NCBI GenBank assembly: GCA_934149165.1
Contig: CAKPDY010000018.1
Location: 1 to 34,143 of the forward strand
From: an uncultured Clostridia bacterium
GTDB taxonomy: Bacteria; Bacillota; Clostridia; TANB77; CAG-508
Reading direction: 5' to 3'
Length of the DNA stretch: 34,143 bases
Part shown: positions 15,428 to 23,529 of the stretch, one piece after another
Layout: every line of letters begins with the position of its first letter
Position numbering within the stretch: the stretch's first letter is position 1
Notes under the pieces: generated by a model
What the model saw: only the letters and a program-made list of their open reading frames with translations
Told to the model about the DNA's origin: nothing
Databases searched by the model: none
Made by a program: the position numbers and the translations under genes

Positions 15428-15778
15428 ATGGCAAGAGTAAAAACAGCAATAATTACTCGTAAAAAACATAAAAAAATATTAAAAAGAGCAAAAGGATATT
15501 ATGGTGCAAAACATTATAGATTTAGAATGGCTAAACAAGCTGTTATGAAATCTGGTGCATATGCATATGCTGGAAGAAAAGATAAAAAGAGTAATTTTAG
15601 AAAATTATGGATAGCTAGAATTAATGCTGCTGCTAGACAAAATGGTTTAACATATAGCAAAATGATAGCTGGATTAAAAAAAGCTAATGTAACAATAAAT
15701 AGAAAAATGTTAGCTGAATTAGCAGTAAATGATAGTGTAGCATTTGCAAAAGTTGCTGAAATAGCAAAAAATGCTTAA
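15428..15778 (+). CDS. rplT: Ribosomal protein L20
   Basis: 116 aa, normal length. Family motifs are present: the long basic N-terminal helix (HKKILKRAKGYYGAKHYRFR), the central RKDKKSNFRKLWIARINAAA and the globular C-domain (GLKKANVTINRKMLAELAV). It is an early 50S assembly protein, and in Firmicutes it is the repressor acting on the infC leader. Last gene of the operon, followed by a strong terminator. Confidence 0.97.
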   Translation: MARVKTAIITRKKHKKILKRAKGYYGAKHYRFRMAKQAVMKSGAYAYAGRKDKKSNFRKLWIARINAAARQNGLTYSKMIAGLKKANVTINRKMLAELAVNDSVAFAKVAEIAKNA

Positions 15779-15796
15779 TTAATACAAAACAAAAGT

Positions 15797-15837
15797 AAAT
15801 TCCAAATGTTTAAATTGAACATTTGGAATTTATTTTT
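15797..15837 (+). terminator. Terminator of the infC-rpmI-rplT operon
   Basis: Perfect 14-bp arms (15797-15810 and 15818-15831) around a 7-nt loop, followed by ATTTTTG. Flanking A and T runs extend the stem. Confidence 0.9.
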
Positions 15838-15859
15838 GTTTTGTGTTTTTAACATATAT

Positions 15860-15888
15860 TTGACTATTATTCAAAATTATGGTAAAAT
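15860..15888 (+). promoter_or_regulatory. Promoter of the 597-aa protein gene
   Basis: TTGACT (15860-15865), a 17-bp spacer and TAAAAT (15883-15888) preceded by the extended TGG. Confidence 0.8.
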
Positions 15889-15921
15889 GTAAACATAATA
15901 TGTAAAGAGAGGGATGTAAAA

Positions 15922-17715
15922 GTGTATAATTTTGAACAATTAATAAAAATGTCTGAATTAGAAAGTAAAGAAAGAAAAAAATCTGAAGAAGTTTATTTTT
16001 ACATAATTGCAGATAAATTAATTGAGTACATAAAAAATGAAAAAAGCAAAAATCCAGATGCTTCTGTAGGAAATAATGTATATAATATTATTTTAAAATA
16101 TTTAGCTGAAATTTCTAAATTTAAATTAAAATCAAAACTTATAGAATATTATTTAAGAAATAATATTCATTCAGATGAAAATGGTATAAGAAGTGTTTAT
16201 AATAAAATTATAAACAAAGAAAAAAATGGGGAAATAAAAATTAAAAATATAAAAAAAGAAGATTTAAAATATTCATTTAATATTCAAAAAAGTATGGAAG
16301 ATTTTGTTATACTCCTTATAAAAGATATAAGAGAAGAAAAAAGTAGTGTTATGGAAAGTATAGAAGGTTTTGAAAATATTATTACTGTTTTAAAAAGTAA
16401 GACTTCAAAAGAAAGAGAAAAGATAATTTGTAGATTTATACCAGATGAAAAAGAAAGAAAAGCATTTAAAAGAAATTTTGTGAATTTTATGAAAAGTGAA
16501 TCAGAATTAGTAGAAGATTTTGGAAAAAAATTAATAGAGGAATCTGGTAAAGAAGTAAAAAAAGAATGTATTAATTCTATTATGTTAAGCACGCAATTGT
16601 TAGATGAATTAGGATTATTAGAGTATTATACTAATGCAAATAATAAATCATATCAAAAAATAAGTGTTAATTTATGTTATGATTATGAACAAGTAAAAAA
16701 ATTGTTAAGTGAAGAAAATTTAAAAAAATTAAATGTAGAACAATTAACTCTTATGTCTTCTTTTTGGAACAATAGAGTTAATAAAATTATGAAAGACTTA
16801 GCAAAAGTTTATTATTTTATTAATAATAAGGAATTATTAACAGAAAAAAATGTTGATGGAAAAGATGTATTTTGTTTTATGCCTGAACAAGTTCAAAAAG
16901 TAGGAATAAAAATGAATTTTCTTCATAAAGTATCATTTGAACTATTAAGAAATATTCAAAACAAGAATTTAAATTCTAAAAAAACATTTATAGAAGATAA
17001 TATAAATGAAACATGTGAAAATAAGTCAAGAATTGAATTAGAACCATATGTAAATAAAATATGTGGTATATATTCAAAACAATATAAAAAATATTTTGAT
17101 AAACTATTTCCTAAAAGTGAAAATTCGTTAGAAAAGGATTTATATAATACAATTATATTTGAGAATATTAGGTATAATTCATATGCAGCTAAAGGGGATT
17201 GTATGATTGGTGCACTTATGTGTTTATTTAATGATAAATCTGGAACTACAAAAAATTTTGGATATGTTGAAGAACCTAATTCAAAAGGTAAAAAGGAAAT
17301 ATTAATAAATGCAGATGTTCAGGGATTTAACACAGTTTTTTCATTACATATAAATAAAGATTTAGTTATTGATTTTTTAAATGAAAAACAAGGAAATACT
17401 AATATGACTAAATATAAAGGAGCAGAAGATTTAAAAATTGGTGAAAATGAAATATTAAAGGCACAAATATATGTTCCTTTAACTAAAGAAGCAGAAAACA
17501 GTATAAAAAAAGCTACAGAACGTTTAACTCCACTAGATAGGTATGCAAAATTAATAAGACATTTAAATGGTTTAATTGAAGGTGAAAAAATGGCTAATCA
17601 TCTTATGGAACCATATAATAGTGGTAAAAAGGGTCAAAAATATAAATATGTACAGGAATATATTGATTTATCAAAAAGAAATTTAAATATGAAGAAAAAT
17701 AATGAAGAAAGATAA
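15922..17715 (+). CDS. Large helical protein with possible Cys-His-Asp (papain-like) domain
   Basis: 597 aa. GTG 15922 is the start: AGAGAGGG ends eight bases before it, and the nearby ATG at 15914 is followed at once by a stop. Residues 1-400 are lysine- and glutamate-rich, largely helical and unlike any family I know. The C-terminal part has NSYAAKGDCMIGALMCLF (C427, C434) and then VFSLHINKDLVIDF (H476, D479 or D484), an order and local pattern reminiscent of transglutaminase/papain-like hydrolases, although the His-Asp spacing is short. There is no signal peptide or membrane segment. Monocistronic behind its own promoter, between rplT and gltX. The catalytic reading is tentative. Confidence 0.7.
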   Translation: MYNFEQLIKMSELESKERKKSEEVYFYIIADKLIEYIKNEKSKNPDASVGNNVYNIILKYLAEISKFKLKSKLIEYYLRNNIHSDENGIRSVYNKIINKEKNGEIKIKNIKKEDLKYSFNIQKSMEDFVILLIKDIREEKSSVMESIEGFENIITVLKSKTSKEREKIICRFIPDEKERKAFKRNFVNFMKSESELVEDFGKKLIEESGKEVKKECINSIMLSTQLLDELGLLEYYTNANNKSYQKISVNLCYDYEQVKKLLSEENLKKLNVEQLTLMSSFWNNRVNKIMKDLAKVYYFINNKELLTEKNVDGKDVFCFMPEQVQKVGIKMNFLHKVSFELLRNIQNKNLNSKKTFIEDNINETCENKSRIELEPYVNKICGIYSKQYKKYFDKLFPKSENSLEKDLYNTIIFENIRYNSYAAKGDCMIGALMCLFNDKSGTTKNFGYVEEPNSKGKKEILINADVQGFNTVFSLHINKDLVIDFLNEKQGNTNMTKYKGAEDLKIGENEILKAQIYVPLTKEAENSIKKATERLTPLDRYAKLIRHLNGLIEGEKMANHLMEPYNSGKKGQKYKYVQEYIDLSKRNLNMKKNNEER

Positions 17716-17784
17716 TATTAATGTGAAATAATATTTTAATTTAAAATGAGAGTAACATAAAATATAATAAATTCAAATAATATC

Positions 17785-17813
17785 TTGAAAAAATTAAGCC
17801 TTTATGCTAAAAT
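17785..17813 (+). promoter_or_regulatory. gltX promoter with overlapping palindrome
   Basis: TTGAAA (17785-17790), a 17-bp spacer and TAAAAT (17808-17813) with the extended TGC. A 12-bp inverted repeat with two G-T mispairs (17796-17807 and 17819-17830) brackets the -10 box and the expected start point, a suitable position for a repressor operator. Confidence 0.7.
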
Positions 17814-17872
17814 GTACCGCATAGGGGCTTTTAATAGGCTGTTTACACAATTTAAAAGGAGAGATGTAAAAA

Positions 17873-19513
17873 ATGAATTATAAAGAATTAGCTGATTTAA
17901 TATTTCCTAATGTAAAGGAGATTTCATATTATGAAGAAAAATATCCAAGAAGAAATTTGAAAGAAGGAGCAATGGTTGTAAGAGTTGCACCAAGCCCTAC
18001 TGGAAATGTACATATAGGTACAATTTATCAAGCTTTTTTAAATAAAAAACTAGCCAAGCAAACAGATGGAGTTTTTTTTGTAAGAGTAGAAGATACAGAT
18101 CAAAAAAGAGAAGTTGAAAATGGAATAAATCAAATAATAGAAACTTTAAATAAATTTGATTTAGCTCCTGATGAAGGAATGACAAGTGAAACAGAATCAA
18201 AGGGTGTATATGGACCATATAGACAATCATTAAGAAAAGATATATATGAATCTTATGCAAAATATATGTTAGCACAAGGAAAGGCATATCCAAGTTTTGA
18301 ATCTCAAGAAGAATTAGATGAAATGAGAAAAAAACAAGAAGCAGCAAAAGTTAGAACAGGATATTATGGTGTATGGGCTACTTCTAGAAATTTATCTGTT
18401 GATGAAGCAGCTGAAAAAATTAAAACTGGAGTTCCTTATATCATAAGATTTAAATCAACAGGTAGAGAAGATAGAAAAATAAAACATAAAGATGTAATTA
18501 AAGGTAATGTTGAATTTCCAGAAAATGACCAAGATATAGTAATTATTAAAGCAGATGGACTTCCAACATATCATTTTGCACATGCTATTGATGACCATTT
18601 AATGGGAACAACACATGTTTTAAGAGGGGATGAATGGCTATCATCTGTTCCACTTCATTTACAATTATTCCAAGAGTTAGGGTTTAAACCACCAAAATAT
18701 GCACATACACCAACACTTTTGAAAAATGATAATGGAGCAAAACGTAAAATTAGTAAAAGGAAAGACCCTGAAGCTGCAGCAGCTTATTATGAAGAGGCTG
18801 GAATTCCAAGTGATGCAGTAAAAGAATATTTACTAAATATAGCAAATTCAACATTTGAAAATTGGAGAAGAGCAAATCCAGATAAACCAATAGATGAATT
18901 TGATTTTCAATTAAACAAAATGAGTGTAAGTGGTGCATTATTTGATATGGTAAAATTATTAGATGTATCAAAAAATGTAATTTCAAAATATTCAGCAGAA
19001 AAAGTATATGATGAATCTCTAAAATGGGCAATAAAATTTGATACAGAATTAGCTGAATTATTAAAAGATAAAGAATATGCATTACAAGTATTAGGAATTG
19101 AAAGAGGAAATGTAAAACCTAGAAAAGATATATCAAAATGGTCTGATTTAAAAGATAATATTATATATATGTATGAAGATGAATTCAATAAAATAACAAA
19201 TTTTGAATATGCAAAAATTTCAGATAAAGTTGAAATAGAAAAGATATTAAAATTGTACATAGAAAAATATTTTGATATAAATGATGACAAACAAACATGG
19301 TTTGATAAAATGAAGGATTTAGCAGAAGAATTGGGATATGCTAGAGAAGTAAAAATGTTCAAAGCAGAACCTGAAAAATGGCCAGGTCATGTTGGTGATA
19401 TTAGTACTGTTATTCGTGTTAGTCTAACAGGAAGACAAAATACGCCGGATTTATATGAAATTATGCAAGTTCTAGGAAAAGATACAGTTGTAAATAGATT
19501 AATGCACAATTAG
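17873..19513 (+). CDS. gltX: Glutamyl-tRNA synthetase
   Basis: 546 aa, start behind AAAGGAGAG. Class I synthetase that attaches glutamate to tRNA-Glu (and often tRNA-Gln in bacteria using the amidotransferase route). Seen: RVAPSPTGNVHIGT with the HIGH-type motif at 47-50, the FVRVEDTDQKR strand, the tRNA-contacting PTYHFAHAIDDHLMG and LRGDEWLSS region, and the KMSKS-type loop KRKISKRKD (292-296). The C-terminal third is the helical anticodon-binding domain and is more divergent than usual. Preceded by its own promoter and a ~55-nt leader without T-box features. Confidence 0.95.
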   Translation: MNYKELADLIFPNVKEISYYEEKYPRRNLKEGAMVVRVAPSPTGNVHIGTIYQAFLNKKLAKQTDGVFFVRVEDTDQKREVENGINQIIETLNKFDLAPDEGMTSETESKGVYGPYRQSLRKDIYESYAKYMLAQGKAYPSFESQEELDEMRKKQEAAKVRTGYYGVWATSRNLSVDEAAEKIKTGVPYIIRFKSTGREDRKIKHKDVIKGNVEFPENDQDIVIIKADGLPTYHFAHAIDDHLMGTTHVLRGDEWLSSVPLHLQLFQELGFKPPKYAHTPTLLKNDNGAKRKISKRKDPEAAAAYYEEAGIPSDAVKEYLLNIANSTFENWRRANPDKPIDEFDFQLNKMSVSGALFDMVKLLDVSKNVISKYSAEKVYDESLKWAIKFDTELAELLKDKEYALQVLGIERGNVKPRKDISKWSDLKDNIIYMYEDEFNKITNFEYAKISDKVEIEKILKLYIEKYFDINDDKQTWFDKMKDLAEELGYAREVKMFKAEPEKWPGHVGDISTVIRVSLTGRQNTPDLYEIMQVLGKDTVVNRLMHN

Positions 19514-19533
19514 AAATATGTTATAAAATATGC

Positions 19534-19600
19534 AAAATGCACAACAATGCACGAAAATACTGAAAATTATTGGTATGGCATTTGTTGTGCATTTTTAGGA
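19534..19600 (+). terminator. Hairpin after gltX abutting the DUF951 ribosome binding site
   Basis: AAAATGCACAACAA (19534-19547) pairs with TTGTTGTGCATTTT (19582-19595) around a 34-nt loop, with three further pairs inside a one-base bulge. Five T residues follow directly, then AGGAGG. It can end gltX transcripts; read-through would place the next ribosome binding site at the hairpin's foot. Confidence 0.65.
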
Positions 19601-19609
19601 GGAGTTTAT

Positions 19610-19792
19610 ATGGAATATAATATTGGAGATATAGTAAAAACTAAAAAGCAACATCCATGTGGAAGTAAGTTATGGGAAATAACAAGAATAGGTGTTGATT
19701 TTAAAATGAAATGCCAAGGCTGTGGACATATAATTATGTTAGAAAGACAAAAAGCTCTAAAAATGATAACTAAGAAAATAGAAAAGGATTAA
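19610..19792 (+). CDS. DUF951 family protein
   Basis: 60 aa from ATG 19610, directly behind AGGAGG. An in-frame upstream ATG (19547) falls inside the hairpin and is not credible. The sequence has the family pattern: GDIVKTKKQHPCGS, then LWEITRIGVDFKMKC and CGHIIMLER, with three cysteines arranged like a small zinc ribbon. DUF951 proteins are common in Firmicutes; I know of no firm function. Confidence 0.92.
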   Translation: MEYNIGDIVKTKKQHPCGSKLWEITRIGVDFKMKCQGCGHIIMLERQKALKMITKKIEKD

Positions 19793-19798
19793 AAAAAA

Positions 19799-19829
19799 CC
19801 CCTCTGGCAAAATGCCAAGAGGGATTTTC
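19799..19829. terminator. Terminator after the DUF951 gene
   Basis: CCCCTCTGGCA and TGCCAAGAGGG pair around AAAA, followed by ATTTTCTT and preceded by eight A residues. It could serve both the plus-strand gene and the converging minus-strand gene. Confidence 0.85.
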
Positions 19830-19881
19830 TTGATTATTAATTAATTTTGTTTAGAGGCAAAAAAAATCATAAGTGCAAGCA

Positions 19882-20124
19882 CTAAAAGCTGGTTGAAAGT
19901 TTACCTCCAAGTTTTTTTACAGACTCGAGAATAGTCATGCTGAGAAGCTTGGATTTGTCTTCAACAAAAAGTACTCTTTCATTTCCGAAAACCCCTACAT
20001 CAGGGTATTCTTTTTTTATTTCCTCTTCTGCCTTTTTAAGGCTGTCTTTACAATCAAAGACAAAAGGAATAAATTCGTTTGTCTTTTTTTTCTTGCAGCT
20101 TTCTGCTACGAAATTAGGTGCCAT
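19882..20124 (-). CDS. 80-aa orphan protein, G+C-richer than neighbours
   Basis: The start ATG (20124) has AAGGAGG eight bases upstream. The protein runs MAPNFVAESCKKKK, then alternating charged and hydrophobic segments (KKAEEEIKKEYPDVGVFG, then SVKKLGGKLSTSF). A small alpha/beta fold is likely; no family is recognised. G+C is clearly above background. The TTAAGGAGG...ATGGCA start context is shared with the orphan at 1623-2033, hinting at a common donor or gene class. Confidence 0.7.
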   Translation of the reverse strand: MAPNFVAESCKKKKTNEFIPFVFDCKDSLKKAEEEIKKEYPDVGVFGNERVLFVEDKSKLLSMTILESVKKLGGKLSTSF

Positions 20125-20230
20125 AATTATAGCCTCCTTAAATAATAATAATAAATTTTCCGAAATATAAACGGAATAGTAATAGTATATTACAAAATTA
20201 AAAAAAAGTCAATAAAAAGCAACAATTTTT

Positions 20231-20581
20231 TTAATTTTTTTGAGGACAAAATAGTTCTTCAAATTCATTCCAATTTAAAACTTTAATACTAGGATAATCT
20301 AAAGAAAAATTTTCAATTATATGTTTTGTATTATCAGACGAGTTTAAGTCTAAAACTAATATATTTTCGACATAATCTTCTTTACCATACAAAAACCTAA
20401 AATTTAAAGTACGTAAAAATCCCTCAATTTTATCTTCTTGGTTTTTAACAGCAACTATCATATGTATACCATCTGTTTTTATTTTATTACAAGAATGTAT
20501 ATAAATAATATTTTTAATAATTTCCATAATACCATATAAAGCACATACCCATAATATACAGTTAATTACAAAATCTAGCAT
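20231..20581 (-). CDS. Short membrane-anchored glycosyltransferase-like (GT-A fold) protein
   Basis: 116 aa behind AGAGGTG. One N-terminal membrane helix (about 4-27) precedes a domain beginning DGIHMIVAVKNQEDKIEGFL and continuing VENILVLDLNSSDNTKHIIE, which resembles the first half of a GT-A family 2 glycosyltransferase (the VVDxxSxDxT element). It is too short to include the acceptor half, so it may be non-catalytic or binding only. Small proteins like this recur in Clostridia; function unknown. It lies 3' of the glucan genes on the same strand, but a terminator separates them. Confidence 0.65.
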   Translation of the reverse strand: MLDFVINCILWVCALYGIMEIIKNIIYIHSCNKIKTDGIHMIVAVKNQEDKIEGFLRTLNFRFLYGKEDYVENILVLDLNSSDNTKHIIENFSLDYPSIKVLNWNEFEELFCPQKN

Positions 20582-20685
20582 TTTAAGAAAATCACCTCTT
20601 TTATTTTTTTCAAAATTATTTTAATATGTATTTAGTATAGTATATTATATTATATTTTTTGTTGTTCTTTTTGGTGATTTAAAAA

Positions 20686-20729
20686 AATATAAAAGTGAAA
20701 AAGAAGAAATCTTTATTCACTTTTATATT
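20686..20729 (-). terminator. Terminator of the GH57 gene
   Basis: Perfect 14-bp arms (AATATAAAAGTGAA at 20686-20699 and its complement at 20716-20729), with a T run on the minus strand after the hairpin. It lies six bases beyond the GH57 stop codon. Confidence 0.85.
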
Positions 20730-20735
20730 ATAAAT

Positions 20736-22326
20736 TTAGTAATATATTTTATAATCAATATCAGGAAAAATGCAATCCTTTTCTTCAATACAATTTAAAA
20801 AATTCTGGTCAATTGTATTATTATTTAGTTCATTGTAAAATTTAGTAAACCTTCCAACATGTTCTTTTATTCTTTTTTTAGCATAATCAACCATAGTTCC
20901 ATTAGTAATAATAAATAACCAATCACTACTTTGTGCAAGTAGAACTTCACGTGCACATTGGTTTAAAACACGCAATTTTAAAGGGTCTGTTTCATTATAA
21001 AAATTATGGGCAAGTTCTACCATTTTATCTCCGATATAATGTAAATGTTTATGAGCATAATCATTTAAAGAATTAAGCCAAACTTCGCTATAACCATTAG
21101 CTCCCCAACTTGATCTACATGGTGTGGATTCTTGCATTACAGGAAATTTTTTTATATATTCACTAGGGGTAATTAATTCAAAATTAGATTTATTATAATA
21201 AATTTTTTTAAATAAAATATATAGCCAGTAAGGTCCTTCATACCACCAATGTCCATATAATTCCGCATCATAAGGGCATAATACAATAGGTGGGTTTTGT
21301 GTTGATTTACACAAATAATCAATTTGAGATGTTCTACTATCAAAAAAATGACCAGCTTGTTTTTCAGCAGAATCTTTAGCCCATTGAATATCGTAATAAT
21401 CTTTATTATCAGTTTTGCCAGTTATACGATAATATTTAAGACCGGTATGAACGCGAACACCATTAGATGCTATATATGGTTTTATATAGTCATAATCAGC
21501 TTCATATCCAATATCACGATAAAATTCTCTGTAATTAAAATCTCCTGGATAACCATCAATTGAGCTCCATACTTGTCTTGAAGATTCCATATCTCTTCCA
21601 AGGGCTATAACACCATTTGGGGAAACAATAGGAGCAAATGTTCCAAAAACTGGAGTAGGGTTTGCATATAGAATTCCATGTGATTCTGTTATTATGTATT
21701 CAATTCCAAATTCTTTTAAATATTTGTCTGCTTCTGGAATATATCCACATTCTGGCATCCAAATTCCTTTAGGTTTTCTTCCTAGGTATTTTTCATAAGT
21801 TTGAACTCCAACTGCAATTTGTGCTTTTATTGTTTGTTCTGTGGTGTATAATATAGGAAAATATCCGATGTGTTGCACCACATGTGATAATTTCAAGAAC
21901 ACCTATATCTTGAAAATGTTTAAAGCCTTGAATTAAATTACATTTATATTTATCTTTGAAAATCTTTAAATCATTAGAATATCTATTATAATAATATTTA
22001 GCTAAAGAATTTACTTTTTCATTATAGGTAGTTCTTTTAATTTCTTTTTTTGCAAGTTCTATATGTTTTTCTAAATAATTTATATATCTTTTTTGTAACA
22101 ATTCATTATCAAGCATACTCAAAAGTGGGGGAGTAAGTGACATAGTAATTCTAAAGTTAACATTTTCATTTACAAGCATTTCAAAATTTGTTAATAAAGG
22201 TATATATGTTTCAGAAATAGCCTCAAAAAGCCACTGTTCTTCTAAATAATCCTCGCTTTCTGGGTGATGTATAAATGGTAAATGTGCATGTAAAACAAAG
22301 CTTACATATCCTTTTGTTTGATTCAT
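20736..22326 (-). CDS. GH57 1,4-alpha-glucan branching enzyme, read through a +1 frameshift at CGG
   Basis: Two overlapping frames join into one 529-aa protein, the normal length of GH57 branching enzymes, if base 21867 is skipped. Start ATG 22326 follows AAAGGA. Frame one gives FVLHAHLPFIHHPES and LEIITCGATH (to codon 153) and then meets CGG. Skipping C gives GGA and the expected continuation GYFPILYTTEQTIKAQIAVG. After the shift the catalytic residues are E192 (IWMPECGYIP) and D353 (PYDAELYGHWWYEGP). Without the shift, translation stops after 177 residues, before both catalytic residues. The enzyme makes alpha-1,6 branches in glycogen-like glucan. Neighbours are DUF4912 and, divergently, glycogen synthase, whose gene has the same kind of shift. 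Alternatives are pseudogene or sequencing error. Confidence 0.85.
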
Positions 22327-22453
22327 AAAATTCATCCTTTCATATAAAAACATTAAAAAGTGACATACATTATTTTGCAAAAGTTTTGTAATATAAATAT
22401 ACAAATATATTTATCAAAATAATATATATCACCTTATGCTAAAATAGTTTTAA

Positions 22454-23335
22454 TTAAATAAAAAAATTTGAAGATGGGTTATTTAATAATTCATTCTTGT
22501 ATATATCTTTATAAAATTTATATAAATTATTGAAAGATTTGAAAGATGAAATACTTTTTTTAATAACATCACCTGTTTCAACATTTTTGAATATGACAAA
22601 ATTGCTAAGTTTTTCAAATAAAATATGGTCATTAGGTGATTGCATATTATTAGATTTTGCAATATATAAATAATCATTTTCTTTTTTAGACATATTGTGT
22701 GTGTTTTTAATAAATTTACGTGCAAGTTCAATATCATATTCACAATCAGGTTCTTCTGTAGTTAAATACCAACAATTTGCAAAATCATTTATTTCAACTT
22801 CATGTGTTTTGTTTTTAGTAAGGTTATGAACTATTAAAATTGGTTTTGTAATATAGAAAAAGTCTTCACCAAATTGTTCTTTAAAATTTGAAATATCTAT
22901 ATCAGAAATTTCCCAATACACGAATAATGTTTTAGGTGTTTGAGCTAAAAGTTTAATTAGAGTATTTCCATATTTATAAGGTAAATCATAATATTCTAAT
23001 ATTGGAATTGTATTTTGTAATTTTTTTGAACTAACTGCTTTTTTTTGTGTTCTTTTTTTTGTGATAGATTTTGCTGTTGATGATTTAGTAGTAGCAGATT
23101 TGGAGTTCATTTTTCTACTAGTATTTGAAGATGTTTTTGAATTTTTACTAGAACTAGTAGATTTAGATTTAGTTGCAGAAGATTTTGTTGAATTAGTATT
23201 TTTTTTGACTTTAATGTTTTCAGATTTTTTGGAAGACTTTTTTGAAGTTTCCTTTAAATTTTTAGATTCAACATCCTTTTTGGTTACTTTTTTTGTATCA
23301 ATTATAACTTCTTTTTCTTTTGCTATCTTTGGCAT
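22454..23335 (-). CDS. DUF4912 protein with long Lys/Ser/Thr-rich N-terminus
   Basis: 293 aa, start behind GGAGG. Residues 1-105 are a low-complexity K/S/T/N-rich basic tail. From about 108 comes the DUF4912 domain: LPYKYGNTLIKLLAQTPKTL, then FVYWEISD, followed by a beta-rich region that resembles a glycan-binding or branching-enzyme N-terminal module. In Clostridia this family typically accompanies GH57/DUF1957 and GT4 glycogen synthase genes, as here, so a role in binding or organising alpha-glucan is a reasonable inference. The basic tail could bind nucleic acid or the anionic cell surface. It is followed by GH57 on the same strand (127 nt gap). Confidence 0.85.
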   Translation of the reverse strand: MPKIAKEKEVIIDTKKVTKKDVESKNLKETSKKSSKKSENIKVKKNTNSTKSSATKSKSTSSSKNSKTSSNTSRKMNSKSATTKSSTAKSITKKRTQKKAVSSKKLQNTIPILEYYDLPYKYGNTLIKLLAQTPKTLFVYWEISDIDISNFKEQFGEDFFYITKPILIVHNLTKNKTHEVEINDFANCWYLTTEEPDCEYDIELARKFIKNTHNMSKKENDYLYIAKSNNMQSPNDHILFEKLSNFVIFKNVETGDVIKKSISSFKSFNNLYKFYKDIYKNELLNNPSSNFFI

Positions 23336-23434
23336 AATTTCCTCCTTAGTAAACTCTCTTTTTTTCTAATAATATAGTATAACAAATATAAAAAAAATAC
23401 AATACTTTTGTTTATTAAAAATAAAAAAAATATA

Positions 23435-23463
23435 TTGACTTTTAAAAAAAACTTATATAGAAT
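23435..23463 (+). promoter_or_regulatory. Promoter of the glycogen synthase gene
   Basis: TTGACT (23435-23440), a 17-bp spacer and TAGAAT (23458-23463), within the 170-bp divergent region between DUF4912 and the synthase. Confidence 0.75.
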
Positions 23464-23529
23464 AATTGTAGAAAAAAAGAGAAAAATAACACTAAAGAAG
23501 AAAATGCATTGAAAGGAGCTAAAATAAAA

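Noticed and set aside
15797..15837. Third copy of the 57-bp module after rplT
   Set aside because: It is also an AT-rich terminator followed by an extended -10 promoter, but the sequence of the stem is different.
18750..19082. Minus-strand frames within gltX
   Set aside because: Shadow frames of a clearly conserved synthetase; no start signals.
19937..20170. Plus-strand 77-aa frame
   Set aside because: Antisense to the 80-aa orphan, which has the better start context.
20736..22404. Reading the GH57 region as two separate overlapping genes
   Set aside because: Both parts align end to end with one family at family length, and the second has no ribosome binding site at its apparent start. It is one gene with a frameshift.
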